Positions 55,386-64,000 of a DNA stretch of 64,000 nt are shown here, in pieces (within the stretch, counting starts at the first letter, position 1; the number at the start of each line of letters is the position of its first letter). The DNA is taken from the NCBI GenBank assembly GCA_023055425.1, contig JALGPY010000006.1:76320435-76384434 (forward strand). Reading direction: 5' to 3'. The notes below the pieces were generated by a model, which saw only the letters and a list, made by a program, of their open reading frames with translations, searched no databases and was not told where the DNA came from. The position numbers were made by a program, and so were the translations under genes. The DNA comes from Linanthus parryae. Lineage: Eukaryota; Streptophyta; Magnoliopsida; Ericales; Polemoniaceae.

Positions 55386-55794
55386 CATATCTCCTGAGAT
55401 ATATGTTGATCTTGGTTTGCTTGACTTGACTGGTTCCTTCAAAGGTCACCACAAGCTTATCCTAGATCTCATTGCCAGTCTTGCAACCTGAGATCCTGTT
55501 AAACTCATCTGCACTCAAAGCACAATATAAGAGATTCATAGCTTTATAATTTTTTGAAAATTATTCTAACTCAAAAGAGGAGAGAGTGTGTTCAGATCTG
55601 TGAGTTCTAAGACCATCTTTCTCTATGTAGAAAGTATGAGGACCATTCTGAATGATAGTCCAGAGTTCCATATCTTAATCAATGATGAACATTTTCATCA
55701 AATCTTTTCAGTAGACAATATTATCTCCACATAAGAGAGGAGGTCTGTTAGCAGCTCTTCCCTGAGAGAAACCACCGTCACCTACAATACTCAT
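55386..55794 (-). pseudogene. Copia gag, N-terminal part
   Basis: From an ATG at 55794 the minus strand reads MSIVGDGGFSQGRAANRPPL, then CGDNIVYWKDLMK, the F/C-x-G-x-N-Y-x-W-K start of plant copia gag. Two in-frame stops lie further down. At 55386 it is cut by the CATAT-flanked gypsy insertion and resumes at 46083, roughly residue 136-137. Confidence 0.8.
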
Positions 55795-55829
55795 AATCAC
55801 AAGATGGTTAAATCTATGCAGTGATACAA

Positions 55830-55841
55830 GCTATGATACCA
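55830..55841 (-). other. Primer binding site of the copia element
   Basis: Minus strand TGGTATCATAGC, one base different from the initiator-Met type site TGGTATCAGAGC, two bases inside the 5' LTR. Confidence 0.8.
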
Positions 55842-55843
55842 TT

Positions 55844-57066
55844 TGAAGGGGTGTACAGTAGGTAGAAATACAGGTCAAGACTCTAGAATGGGGAGTTGAA
55901 TAGAGTATGCCAACTTTTGCTAAACTTGCAAGAAAAGTGGTTTCAAAAATATTTGTAATGTAATAAGAGTGTTTCAAGGCCTTGAAATGAGTTTCAAGCC
56001 CTTGGAAAGAAAACAATTGAAGTTTAAAAGATAAGTCTATTTCAAGGACTTGAAATGAGTTTCAAACCCTTGAAATGAAACTGTTTTGAATGCTGCAAAA
56101 GTTCTAAGTATGGAACTGAAAAGTAAATGCAAGAGACACAAGATATATAGAGTTAATTCCACTTGGACCTACGTCTCTCCCTCAAGGATCTTCTCCTTGC
56201 AGGATTTTCAACACAATTCTTATTAATCCACAGCTAAGCGAAGATCTCAAGCACAGAGAGATGCCTTACTCTGTTACAGCTTGTGGTTCGCACTAACCTA
56301 TCTAGTACCTGCTCTAGCTATCTGATTAACTAAGAATTATCTATTGTTTTTCTTGAACAATCCTTTAGATTGAAAACTGGAAGTATATTCAAAAAGATAT
56401 ACAAGTGAAGTTCAGAAGAGAAGGACACTAAGACTGGATCTGCAGTGAGTATGCTGTGTTCTTCTGATCCTTGGATTGAGAGAAAATGGATCTACTTATT
56501 TGTTTCTTGTCAATCCCCGAGTGTGTTTTTGTGTATCTGCTAATTGTCCTGTTGCAATGCTTCATCTTTCCCTCTTTTTATAGATCAGTTTGAACTGAAG
56601 ATCTTCAGGATCTTTACTTTAACAAACTTCCCTATTTGGTAGCTTCAACTTTGACTTCTTTCACAGCTTCTCCAACGGATAGTTGCCTAGTATCGACAAT
56701 GATACTGATTTGATATTGTATAAACATCTGTTAGGAAGCTTCCAAACACATAAAAATGATCACATAATCAATCAACTCAGAATTTCTTTTCCTGCAAAAA
56801 CTCAGGTTAGGAAATAGTTCCTTCAAAATAGGAAATAAAATTTCCCTGCAAAACTCAATCAAACAGATGAATTAGATGCTGTAAAAAGTGTCAAGATACT
56901 TTGTATTTCATCATCAAGTATCAACTAATCAATCTCAAGGGTTTAGGAGTTGAATCATGATAAGAAACTCCCCCTAAGTTTATGCATATCAGCTCAGTTT
57001 CAAGACTTTGAACGCTGTTTAAAGGCCTTGACTATTTCAAGTCTTTGAAACTGAGTTGAACTTACA
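55844..57066 (-). repeat. 5' LTR of the copia element
   Basis: 1223 bp, paired with 38783-40023; several copies of the TTTCAAGGCCTTGAAA-type palindrome (55972, 55992, 56040, 56060 and near 57035). Confidence 0.92.
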
Positions 57067-57884
57067 GAAACCAAAAGACCACGTTTCTTATAGAATCATT
57101 ACAACGTCAAAATTGTCGTTCCGAAAAAGAGATAAAACCTCGCTAAAAAAAAGATTATATGAACAAGACAAATTCATAAATTTTCACTGCACTAATTAAT
57201 CTTGCATGAAAAATTAAATATTTGTGCAGAGCAAGTCTATATGCGTTAGTATCATAAATACGTCAGTTCCGCCATACTTAACTCTTAAGTTTTATAGGGT
57301 TTAAAGATTTTGAGTTTAGAATACTCAAGCAAAAATTACCACGCCGCATTTCTTTTCATGTTTACTCTGAAACATGATTTAAAAATTAAATATATATCTA
57401 TATAGTATATATATATATAATTCTAGCAAAGTTAGCGATGTTTGTCATAGATTAACAATGAATCTACAAATTAATTATACCGCTAAAGTATAATATGAGT
57501 AATCATATGTATATACGATTGTTAGTGTGTTAGCCTATATTGATATCTAGAATTGTTGATCTTTCAAATGTATTCATACTACTTTCTCTTATTTAATCCA
57601 GAGATTCAAATGAAAATCAATACTTTTTTTCGCCGCTATACTAAATGCTAACTTGTAATTGAACTTTCAAAATCTTGCATATTTATCAATCGATCTATCA
57701 ATAATTCAATTTTAAAGTAACTATATTCTAGTTCTCTATTGTCTGCAAAGCCCTGTCACATTCTTGTGAGTCTTCATATATACTTTTTACTCTCTTTCAG
57801 CTAAGAAGTTACTATATAATTTTGATCTTTTAAGAGATATCCAACTCCCCCATAAACAGTCGCATGTGCCAATCAAATAACAAA

Positions 57885-58227
57885 ATATGTTTACACAATG
57901 ACAGATGTTGTTTATAAATTTAAGTACACCTAAAAATTGACAGTATAAAAAAATTTATTCACATAAATTGAATTAAATTCTGATTTTAAAACTCGTAAAA
58001 TAAAATAAATAATTAGTGGTAGCTATTAATTGAGTAAGTTAACAAATTAATGGTAATTAATATGGAAGTTACATGATGAGCCATTTGACATGTTGTATAT
58101 TTACTTTGATACGTTTGCACTTTAAATACTCTTTATTGGTTGGAAGTCCATGTAACCATACACATGTCTACACCCAGTTAAAAGTTAATTGATAATTGGC
58201 AACTCCAAATTCACTCTCGGTACTTTC
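57885..58227 (+). repeat. Diverged direct repeat, copy A
   Basis: Aligns with 58716-59059 along its whole length, sharing ACACAATGAC-GATGTTGTTT, CATTTGACATGTTGTATATT and TTTATTGGTTG blocks. Confidence 0.75.
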
Positions 58228-58715
58228 GTAATCACGTGTATTTCATAAAGTTGCATACAAAGCGGCAAAATTAGTAACAAATTTGTTATTTATTCGATGC
58301 ATTATACAGTGAATATAAGCTATAACATTAGTATTACACAACTTTTCAAATATAATAATGTAATTTCTTAAGGATTCTAATAAATATGGGGATTGGATCT
58401 AATAGAAGATAGGAAATATGTCAATTATAGATGTTATGTGCTAAACCTCGACTATTATAGTATAATTACTGAACATTAGATCTTCAGTAACAGTAAATTA
58501 ATTTATTTAGCTCGTAATTTTCATTTTAAATTTTCATAATTTAATTTGTTTGTACTGTTCTACAAATTGACTTCAAGTATTAGTCACATCATATTCCTAT
58601 GAAACACTTTTTTGTTTTTACATTTTCAGATAGTAAATAAATTTTTTATATAGAAAATGAGTGGAAAGTTTTGATTATTATAGTGTATGTGTAGGTTACC
58701 CTCTTATGAAGATAA

Positions 58716-59059
58716 ACATATACACAATGACGGATGTTGTTTATAAATTTAAGAAGTCCACCCAAATTTGATAATATAAAAAACTATTCACATTAATTGA
58801 ATTAATGCCAATTTCTTAACTCGTAAATAAAATAAATAATCAATGGTGGCTATTAATTGGGCAAGTTAAAAATTTAATTGATAATTACTATGAAAGTTAA
58901 ATGATGAGTCATTTGACATGTTGTATATTTACTTTGATAAGTTGACACTTTTAACTACTTTTTATTGGTTGAAAGTCAATGTAAGCATACGCATGTCCAC
59001 ACTTAATTAAAAATTAATTGACAAATGAGAATTCCGAATTCACTCTCAGCCCTACTTTC
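58716..59059 (+). repeat. Diverged direct repeat, copy B
   Basis: Second copy of 57885-58227, separated by about 490 bases. No terminal inverted repeats or TSDs are evident, so it looks like a segmental duplication. Confidence 0.75.
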
Positions 59060-59128
59060 CTGTTAGAGAATTACAAAAGTTAAGGTCATAGAAATATAAT
59101 CATCTCTCTAAAAGTTTTTTAATTTTAT

Positions 59129-59135
59129 ATATATA

Positions 59136-59213
<78 letters not shown>
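59129..59213. repeat. (TA)n microsatellite
   Basis: About 85 bases of TA repeat with one GTGT interruption near 59141. Length is likely unstable and hard to sequence exactly. Confidence 0.95.
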
Positions 59214-59217
<4 letters not shown>

Positions 59218-59339
59218 TAATGGGGCACACCCCTGGCGTCAGAAGAGAAGAAATTTATTTTAAGATGTATATTTAGGAACAGTCATTTTCATGATTAAGG
59301 ATGATGTCGGATGTTAGGGTCAAAGGGAATAAAAATATA

Positions 59340-59935
59340 GAGGTTAATTGCATATCACTCCTCTTGGATACGGGTTGGTGCGACAGACCCCCTGAGGTCT
59401 AAAATGATGAAATATACCCACCGTGGTTTTGTTTTGTGCGGTAGGGGTATATTTTTTTCCGTTAATGAGGGTAAAAAGACTCCACCACATTTTTATAAAT
59501 ATCATAAACTTTTCATTTCTGATTTCACTTTCTCTTTATATTCTGCTATCTCTCCCTTACTCTACACTTTCTTCTCCTTCCACCTTTCTTTCTAGATCTG
59601 GAGGCCTTCGACTCCTTCCTTCGTCTCTTTCTTCTCCAAACCCAGAAGCGACAAAGTCCGCTCTTCCACCTGCGCCGCCTTCGTCTTCCACCCGTGTCTC
59701 CTTCTATGTTCCGTTTTCGTCGGCTTCCTCGCCGTCGTTATCCTTCGGCGCAGCGGCACCACCAGCCGACTCCCCTAGCCTCCTCATCCTTCATCAGATT
59801 TGCTCTCCGAAATATGTTTTTGTGTGTGTGTGTGAATACTAAGGGTATAATGGGAATATTGTAACATTTGAGACTTAGGGTGGAGGGTTCTTTTGCACAA
59901 ACCCATAACCACATGGGGTAAAATGGAACTCACCC
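59340..59935. mobile_element. Small Pack-MULE-like element
   Basis: Left end GAGGTTAATTGCATATCAC and the inverted right end GGGTGAGTTCCATTTTAC are related, and further inside both ends carry GGGTTGGTGCGA or GGGTTTGTGCAA and an AAATG block, so these are diverged TIRs. AAAAATATA (59331-59339) and AAAAGTATA (59936-59944) form a 9-bp TSD with one mismatch, pointing to Mutator mobilisation. The core (59590-59800) is much more GC-rich and reads openly on the plus strand as Ser/Pro/Ala-rich sequence (SLSSPNPEATKSALPPAPPS), typical of a captured 5' exon. The donor gene is not recognised. Confidence 0.6.
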
Positions 59936-59952
59936 AAAAGTATATGAATATA

Positions 59953-60177
59953 CTAGCATCGGTGCCCACGCGATGCGTGGAAAGTAGAAATAATAATGTA
60001 AGAGAAATAATTTGATATTAGATAATGTATGTAAACTTAATAAAATAAATAAATAATTAGAACATGGGGGAGTGGGTTGTGAGTTGTAACTTCCATGATC
60101 TAATTACTGATGAGGGTACTTTGGGAAGAACAAATGTTTCACCAAAGTGGGGTGTTTGCATATATTATTAGTATAGA
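59953..60177 (-). mobile_element. 225-bp non-autonomous Helitron
   Basis: On the minus strand it starts TCTATACTAATAATATATGC at 60177 and ends in CTAG at 59953. Nine bases before CTAG is the hairpin CCACGC-ATC-GCGTGG. It sits between A (59952) and T (60178), the host dinucleotide of Helitrons. No coding capacity. Confidence 0.8.
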
Positions 60178-60186
60178 TGAAGGGTG

Positions 60187-60228
60187 TTTTATTTATTTAT
60201 TTATTTATTTTAAGAGAGAGAGAGAGAA
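60187..60228. repeat. (TTTA)n and (GA)n microsatellites
   Basis: TTTATTTATTTATTTATTTT at about 60190-60210 followed by AGAGAGAGAGAGAG at 60214-60228. Confidence 0.85.
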
Positions 60229-60631
60229 TGAATATATGAAGTTGAGTACAACTAACACATCCCAGTGACTTACAATAAATAAAATAAACTAAACATCACT
60301 GACTGACTCGATCTGCTTAAGGGTGATGCAACGTTTTCCCTTTATATAAACAATTTTGTAAGTTGACTACATACAATATTGGAACCAAGTACCCTAAAAA
60401 ATTATTGGAACCAGGTAACCCTTAATGCCGACTTGTTATTTGTGAGTTGACTTCATCTCGACATGTAGCAGACTGATTATAATTTTATATAATTATAAAA
60501 AATTATAAGCGAATTGAAAGCGTACCAGGTTACAATAGAAATTATGACCACTTTCTCTGAAGAAGTCATAAAAGATATTTTATTTTACTGAATTGAAAGG
60601 CAAAAAAATTTGATTTTGCCATAAGGTAAAA

Positions 60632-60665
60632 CTAGGTTCACTCCGCGCGCGTTGCGCGCGGCGTG
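60632..60665 (-). mobile_element. 3' terminus of a second Helitron
   Basis: The minus strand reads CCGCGCGCAACGCGCGCGG, a strong hairpin, then AGTGAAC and CTAG at 60632-60635, followed by T. This is a Helitron 3' end of a different subfamily from 59953-60177. The element must extend rightward; its 5' TC end is not identified, so it may contain the ORF at 61456-61884 or more. Confidence 0.65.
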
Positions 60666-60752
60666 CCATTGCACCGGGCGTTGCCGTCTGGTTTGGAAGT
60701 TGACAATTGTGTCATCGTACGTGTAATTGGAATTCATGTGTCGCAGAAAGAG

Positions 60753-60839
60753 TATAGTACAAATTGTTTTTAATTTTTTCTAACAAGAGGATATCATAGT
60801 ACAAATTGTTCTTTAATTTTTTCTAAGAAGAGGACATCA
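60753..60839 (+). repeat. 43-bp tandem duplication
   Basis: ATAGTACAAATTGTT with following TTTAATTTTTTCTAA and AAGAGGA occurs twice in tandem, with a few differences. Confidence 0.75.
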
Positions 60840-61455
60840 AAATCTATGGTTTGATGCAACAAATTGATATTACGTGTAGTAATGACAGCCGACGAAATTG
60901 ATATTGATATTTACTAATGTCAGTGAACGTGTATTTGATCACACATATTTTCCTTCAAAGAAAAACTAATTATATTTACAAATGTGTGTTTGTGATACAA
61001 TAGCTTCGTACTTTATTTTCTTGGTTTTAAAATACATATGATGGAAAATACTTCCTTAAAATTGATTCTCATAATTAGACTCTGCTGCTCTTACAGAGGT
61101 CTTAATTGCCCCGCTACCAGCAGGAAAACACAATTATAACCTCAAACCCTAATCTATTGTCAACGCCTAGTTTCCTCTCCAATAAGTCACCCTCTGATTC
61201 CTTTTGATTTACGTTTCATCATTAAGATCTATCGTTTCGTGTGTGTTGAAGATTTCGCCGGTAGATTTAGTGGGGTTTGCAATATCTTCTGATTGATTCA
61301 AAGTGTGCATTTAATACAGACGTGTCTCTTAGAAGATGCACGGTAATAAGTTCTTTGAATGGACGTGAACAGTTGCAACGGTCTTTTCACATTCATATTC
61401 AGAAATTGTATATAACCACAACCAATTTGTTGTAGTAATAACATATAGTACAGCA
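60840..61455. other. Non-coding, possible upstream region of the 61456 ORF
   Basis: No ORF. It includes AACCCTAAT at 61145 (telo-box-like, frequent in plant 5' regions) and a CT-rich stretch near 61170-61200 that could be a leader. No clear TATA box within the expected distance. Confidence 0.35.
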
Positions 61456-61884
61456 ATGGATTCTGGTAAAGAGAGTAGTGATAGTAAGGTCAGGAAGGTT
61501 GCCAAGAAGAGCATGAAGAAGAAGACGAAGAGAAGTCAGAAATATGATAGTGAGTTGGAGTTATCAGAGGGTATATCTTCGTGGGAGAGTTGGCATGATA
61601 ATACGTATGTGATTGGGAAGGGGTCGGAGTCAACAATCTATTCAGATGCATCGGACAAAGATGAATTCTGGCGCGTTGACACAGCTTCTTCTTTTCCAAA
61701 TAATTGGACCTGTACTTACCATCCCGGCACAAAGAAGAAAAAGAAAGTTAAAGGCAAAGGCAGTGAAGGTTCGCGGAGGAAGAAAGCGAATTCTCCACCG
61801 GATGGTACAGAAGAGCAGGGTGGGAAGAGGAAGAAGAGAGATGATAGCGTTGTTGGTTCGTCCCAGAAGAAGCCGAAGGTGTAG
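61456..61884 (+). CDS. Hypothetical Lys/Ser-rich protein
   Basis: An ATG at 61456 opens 142 codons ending at TAG. The protein has basic clusters (KKSMKKKTKRSQK near residue 18, TKKKKKVKGKGSEG near 92, GGKRKKRDD near 123, a KKPKV end) around a less biased middle with WESWHDNTYVIGKGSES and EFWRVDTASSFPNNWTCTYHP. The C-terminal half could act as a nuclear localisation signal. No known domain is recognised. The frame is open and Lys-rich, but low complexity makes an open frame less convincing. It lies to the right of a Helitron 3' end and could be captured cargo or a host gene. Confidence 0.45.
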   Translation: MDSGKESSDSKVRKVAKKSMKKKTKRSQKYDSELELSEGISSWESWHDNTYVIGKGSESTIYSDASDKDEFWRVDTASSFPNNWTCTYHPGTKKKKKVKGKGSEGSRRKKANSPPDGTEEQGGKRKKRDDSVVGSSQKKPKV

Positions 61885-62589
61885 AAGGTCTTGCATCTTC
61901 CGGTATTCTGTTCCAGTCAACTGTAGTTTGATGTTAGTTTTTATGATGAGTATGATGATGTTGGGGAATGTTTAGTTTGGATTAGTTATTCAAACCTATG
62001 TAATCGTGGAGTATATTTTATCTATGAATGCAGTTTTTTATTTCAGTTAATTTAATGTTTGTTTACATTGGTTTGTTGTCCAATCTGAAACACGCATCAT
62101 TTAGAAGTTTGCATATAACATCAACGAATTTATTGTATCGGATTAATTATAGCATATTAGATGAATGATAAATCAGAATATGGAATCATAGCAATTTTAA
62201 GCATTTCTAATGATGGATTGAGCGGAACGTTGTAAGTTACGAAGCAGTTTTACTGTGGTTACAATGGCGTGATTATGTACTTGTGTTATCCGGTCTGGAC
62301 CAATACGTACATTTGATGCCAGAAATAGGTTATTTTCAATAGATTTAGTGATCGTAAATTTGACGTGTTAATTATTAATATGTTCGGAGGCAAGCGTAGA
62401 TATACAGTACGATGTATTCGCAAGATTATATTTACAGCTTTGCTGACCCTTTTTGTTTCTTTTTCTCCTTTTTTTTTTTTTAAAAACATCCCTTTTGTCA
62501 ATAAGTTATCCATTTAACCATGTTCAACAAAGCTCACCGGTTCAGTGCAAGAGAACTCGAAAATACGACTGGATAGCAATCTTCTCAAA
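61885..62589. other. Non-coding, possible 3' region of the 61456 ORF
   Basis: AT-rich; no gene seen. A T-rich run lies at 62468-62480. Confidence 0.45.
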
Positions 62590-62825
62590 TGGGTAAATAA
62601 AATGAAATAACAGCTCTTAAGTGAGTGAATTATAAACTCTTCACAGAACTATTATTTATTTGAACATCAAAATCAGAAAATAACATGCATCGAGGGACGT
62701 AGTTGCTGTAGCCTGTGTCGTGAGAGGAGGTTTAATGCTTACAAATTTCTAACTTGTCCTCGGCAATTAGATCTTGAACAATATTTGGAGCATCAAATAA
62801 TATTTTGTAACGACTCTCCCTTGTT
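62590..62825 (-). pseudogene. Truncated copy of the RNase H-like gene 3' end
   Basis: Minus strand 62819-62732 reads YKILFDAPNIVQDLIAEDK and stops, matching the C-terminus of the neighbouring gene (FKILYDAPDIIQDLIVEDK). The downstream text to about 62590 also matches the 3' flank of that gene. Upstream of 62825 the similarity ends abruptly, so the copy is a 5'-truncated tandem duplicate about 500 bases away. Confidence 0.7.
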
Positions 62826-63227
62826 TTTAACATCCCCTTCATTGATAAGTCACATGTTTTACGGTGTTAAATGGAGTTCACTGGTATTCACTGTACGTCG
62901 TCAGTTCATACCACTGGTGCTACAATGTATATTAGTTGATGTTTTAGATAATGCAAGCAATGCACTGTGAATGAGTAGAACAATTTCATCGTGACCTAAT
63001 AATGAGCCGTGCGATCAGGCAACGTATATTAGTTGACATATGGGTTTTTGGGCTTGAATTGACCAGGAATCAGGTCATTAGATTTATATCAATGTTATAA
63101 TAAAAATAAATTAACTAACAATGGCAAGTGAAATATAAACTCTTGACATAGCTGTTAGTTATTTGAAGATGAGAATTACAGAATACAACGGATAGAGCGA
63201 CGTAATTGTTGTAAAGATGAGATTGCA

Positions 63228-64000
63228 TTAGTCTGTGTCAGTTGAGGAGGTGTAACGCTTACAACTTTCTAATTTGTCCTCAACAATTAGATCTTGAATA
63301 ATATCTGGAGCATCATATAATATTTTGAAACGATCACTTTGTTGAGATCCCATAGAGGCAAGCTGCTGTGCGACACTGTTGTCCAGTTTTTCGATAGGGA
63401 TCAAGGCTATTTTCATGCGTCTGAGCAATGCATATCCATCATGGATCTCCTGCCTCATTGATAGTGGAGCAGTAGTCTGCAGATGAAAGATTTTGCTGGC
63501 CTCATAGTTGGAAGTCTCAATCTTGATTTCTTTCCACTCATTTTCATAAGCCGAATGAATACCTTGATAAATTGCCCACAGCTCACTTTCCAATTGAGAG
63601 ACCCCATCAATTCTTCCTATGAAACCAAGCTGCCAGTTTTCATTGTCATCGCGGCAGACACCCCCGATTCCACCGGTATTGGTTACCGGTGAGATGAAAC
63701 CATGCACACTTATCCTTATAACTCCTTCAAGGTAGAGAAATGAGTATTAAGATATATATCAGGTTTATATTTTAATTAATGTCGAAGAAAACATGATATG
63801 TCGTTGGCTAACTAATATCATAGAATATTGTGGCCGCATTACATTTTGAAAGTACCGTAGATAGCAAAACATGGTAACAAACTTACTGCGAGGAGTCAAA
63901 ATCGGAGGCGGAGGTGTTTCTTGAAATCGAGTTGGTGCAGTAACAAACTGCGAGAGTGATGGACTTGAAGCTGAGGAGCTTGCAATAGTTTCATTACTGG
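63228..64000 (-). CDS. RNase H-like protein, partial at the window edge
   Basis: Two exons are visible on the minus strand: 64000-63887 (38 codons, Ser/Pro-rich, open to the edge) and 63724-63228, joined across a 162-nt GT-AG intron (63725-63886) with the frame kept. The second exon encodes an RNase H-fold domain of the plant RVT_3 type: GGIGGVCRDDNENWQLGF, LESELWAIYQGI, a strand around IKIETSNYEA and NSVAQQLASMG. Only the Glu of SELWA remains of the four catalytic acids; the others align with His (VHGF), Ser (ETSN) and Gln (VAQQ). It may be a LINE-derived singleton domain, a domesticated protein or a decaying copy. The 5' part lies beyond 64000. Confidence 0.7.

Larger units (their letters stand above)
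38783..57066 (-). mobile_element. Ty1/copia element split by a Tekay-like insertion
   Basis: LTRs at 38783-40023 and 55844-57066 begin TGAAGGGGTGTACAG and end GTTGAACTTACA. GAAAC flanks both outer ends (38778-38782, 57067-57071), a perfect TSD. Gene order on the minus strand is gag, protease, integrase, RT, RNase H, the Ty1/copia order. The LTRs differ at many sites and every ORF is broken, so the copy is old. A 9.3-kb gypsy element sits inside gag. Without it the element is about 9 kb, with about 1.5 kb between pol and the 3' LTR that holds a Lys-rich ORF, as in SIRE-type elements; lineage is not firmly assigned. Confidence 0.93.
57072..59128. other. AT-rich intergenic DNA, no gene seen
   Basis: No ORF of note. 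It contains the two halves of a diverged direct repeat (listed separately) and short TA-rich runs such as 57405-57418. Confidence 0.5.

Noticed and set aside
38923..56075. Heat-shock elements as an explanation of the TTTCAAGGCCTTGAAA motif
   Set aside because: TTC and GAA are eight bases apart, whereas heat-shock elements need two-base spacing between alternating GAA/TTC units.
1..64000. tRNA, rRNA or small nuclear RNA genes
   Set aside because: No cloverleaf, A/B box pair or conserved rRNA text was recognised; the only tRNA-related sequences are primer binding sites.

Overview
The window is plant nuclear DNA, most likely from a eudicot with a repeat-rich genome (inferred from the element families, the short GT-AG introns and the MITE, Helitron and Pack-MULE content). 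Nearly all of it is transposable elements, many nested, several with terminal sequences and target-site duplications (TSDs) that can be read directly. Only two candidate non-transposon genes are visible, both near the right edge. Percent identities were not computed; comparisons were made by eye.

Layout, left to right. 150-7070: an old Mutator-like element (MULE) with about 190-bp terminal inverted repeats (TIRs), a 9-bp TSD and GC-rich cargo, split by a disabled Ty3/gypsy chromovirus (520-6249, minus strand). 7339-7790: a Ty1/copia gag remnant. 7962-12998: a solo LTR interrupted by a second, 3.6-kb solo LTR (8778-12401, TSD TAATG). 12999-20961: degenerate intergenic DNA with two minisatellites, a copia solo LTR (15041-15530, TSD GTAAC), a hAT-like repeat, two hairpin MITEs and a poly(A) micro-insertion. 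20962-36187: a 15.2-kb, very young Tat-lineage Ty3/gypsy element with LTRs that look identical and TSD ACAAT. 37038-37303: a MULE-type MITE. 38391-38618: a hAT-type MITE. 38783-57066: a Ty1/copia element (TSD GAAAC) whose gag is split by a Tekay-like chromovirus (46084-55385, TSD CATAT). 57067-60900: AT-rich DNA with a diverged duplication, a long TA microsatellite, a small Pack-MULE-like element, a 225-bp Helitron and the 3' end of a second Helitron. 61456-61884: a Lys-rich ORF. 62732-64000: an RNase H-like gene running off the window, beside a truncated copy of its own 3' end.

The centrepiece is the Tat element. On its plus strand it carries gag, protease, reverse transcriptase, two RNase H domains and an integrase with a doubled N-terminal zinc-finger region. 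Then come a 53/54-bp tandem array and, in antisense, a six-exon gene (34873 to 30583) encoding a predicted protein of about 1298 residues with a plant mobile domain (PMD). All five introns have GT-AG ends on the minus strand, every splice junction keeps the frame, and the summed coding length is a multiple of three. Because the gene is antisense, the element's genomic RNA cannot splice out these introns, which would let an intron-containing gene survive retrotransposition. This intact antisense PMD gene on a recent element is the best candidate here for an undescribed system.

The second unusual signal is in the copia element: a 16-bp palindrome, TTTCAAGGCCTTGAAA, and its variants occur about twenty times across both LTRs, the non-coding 3' region and the coding sequence.
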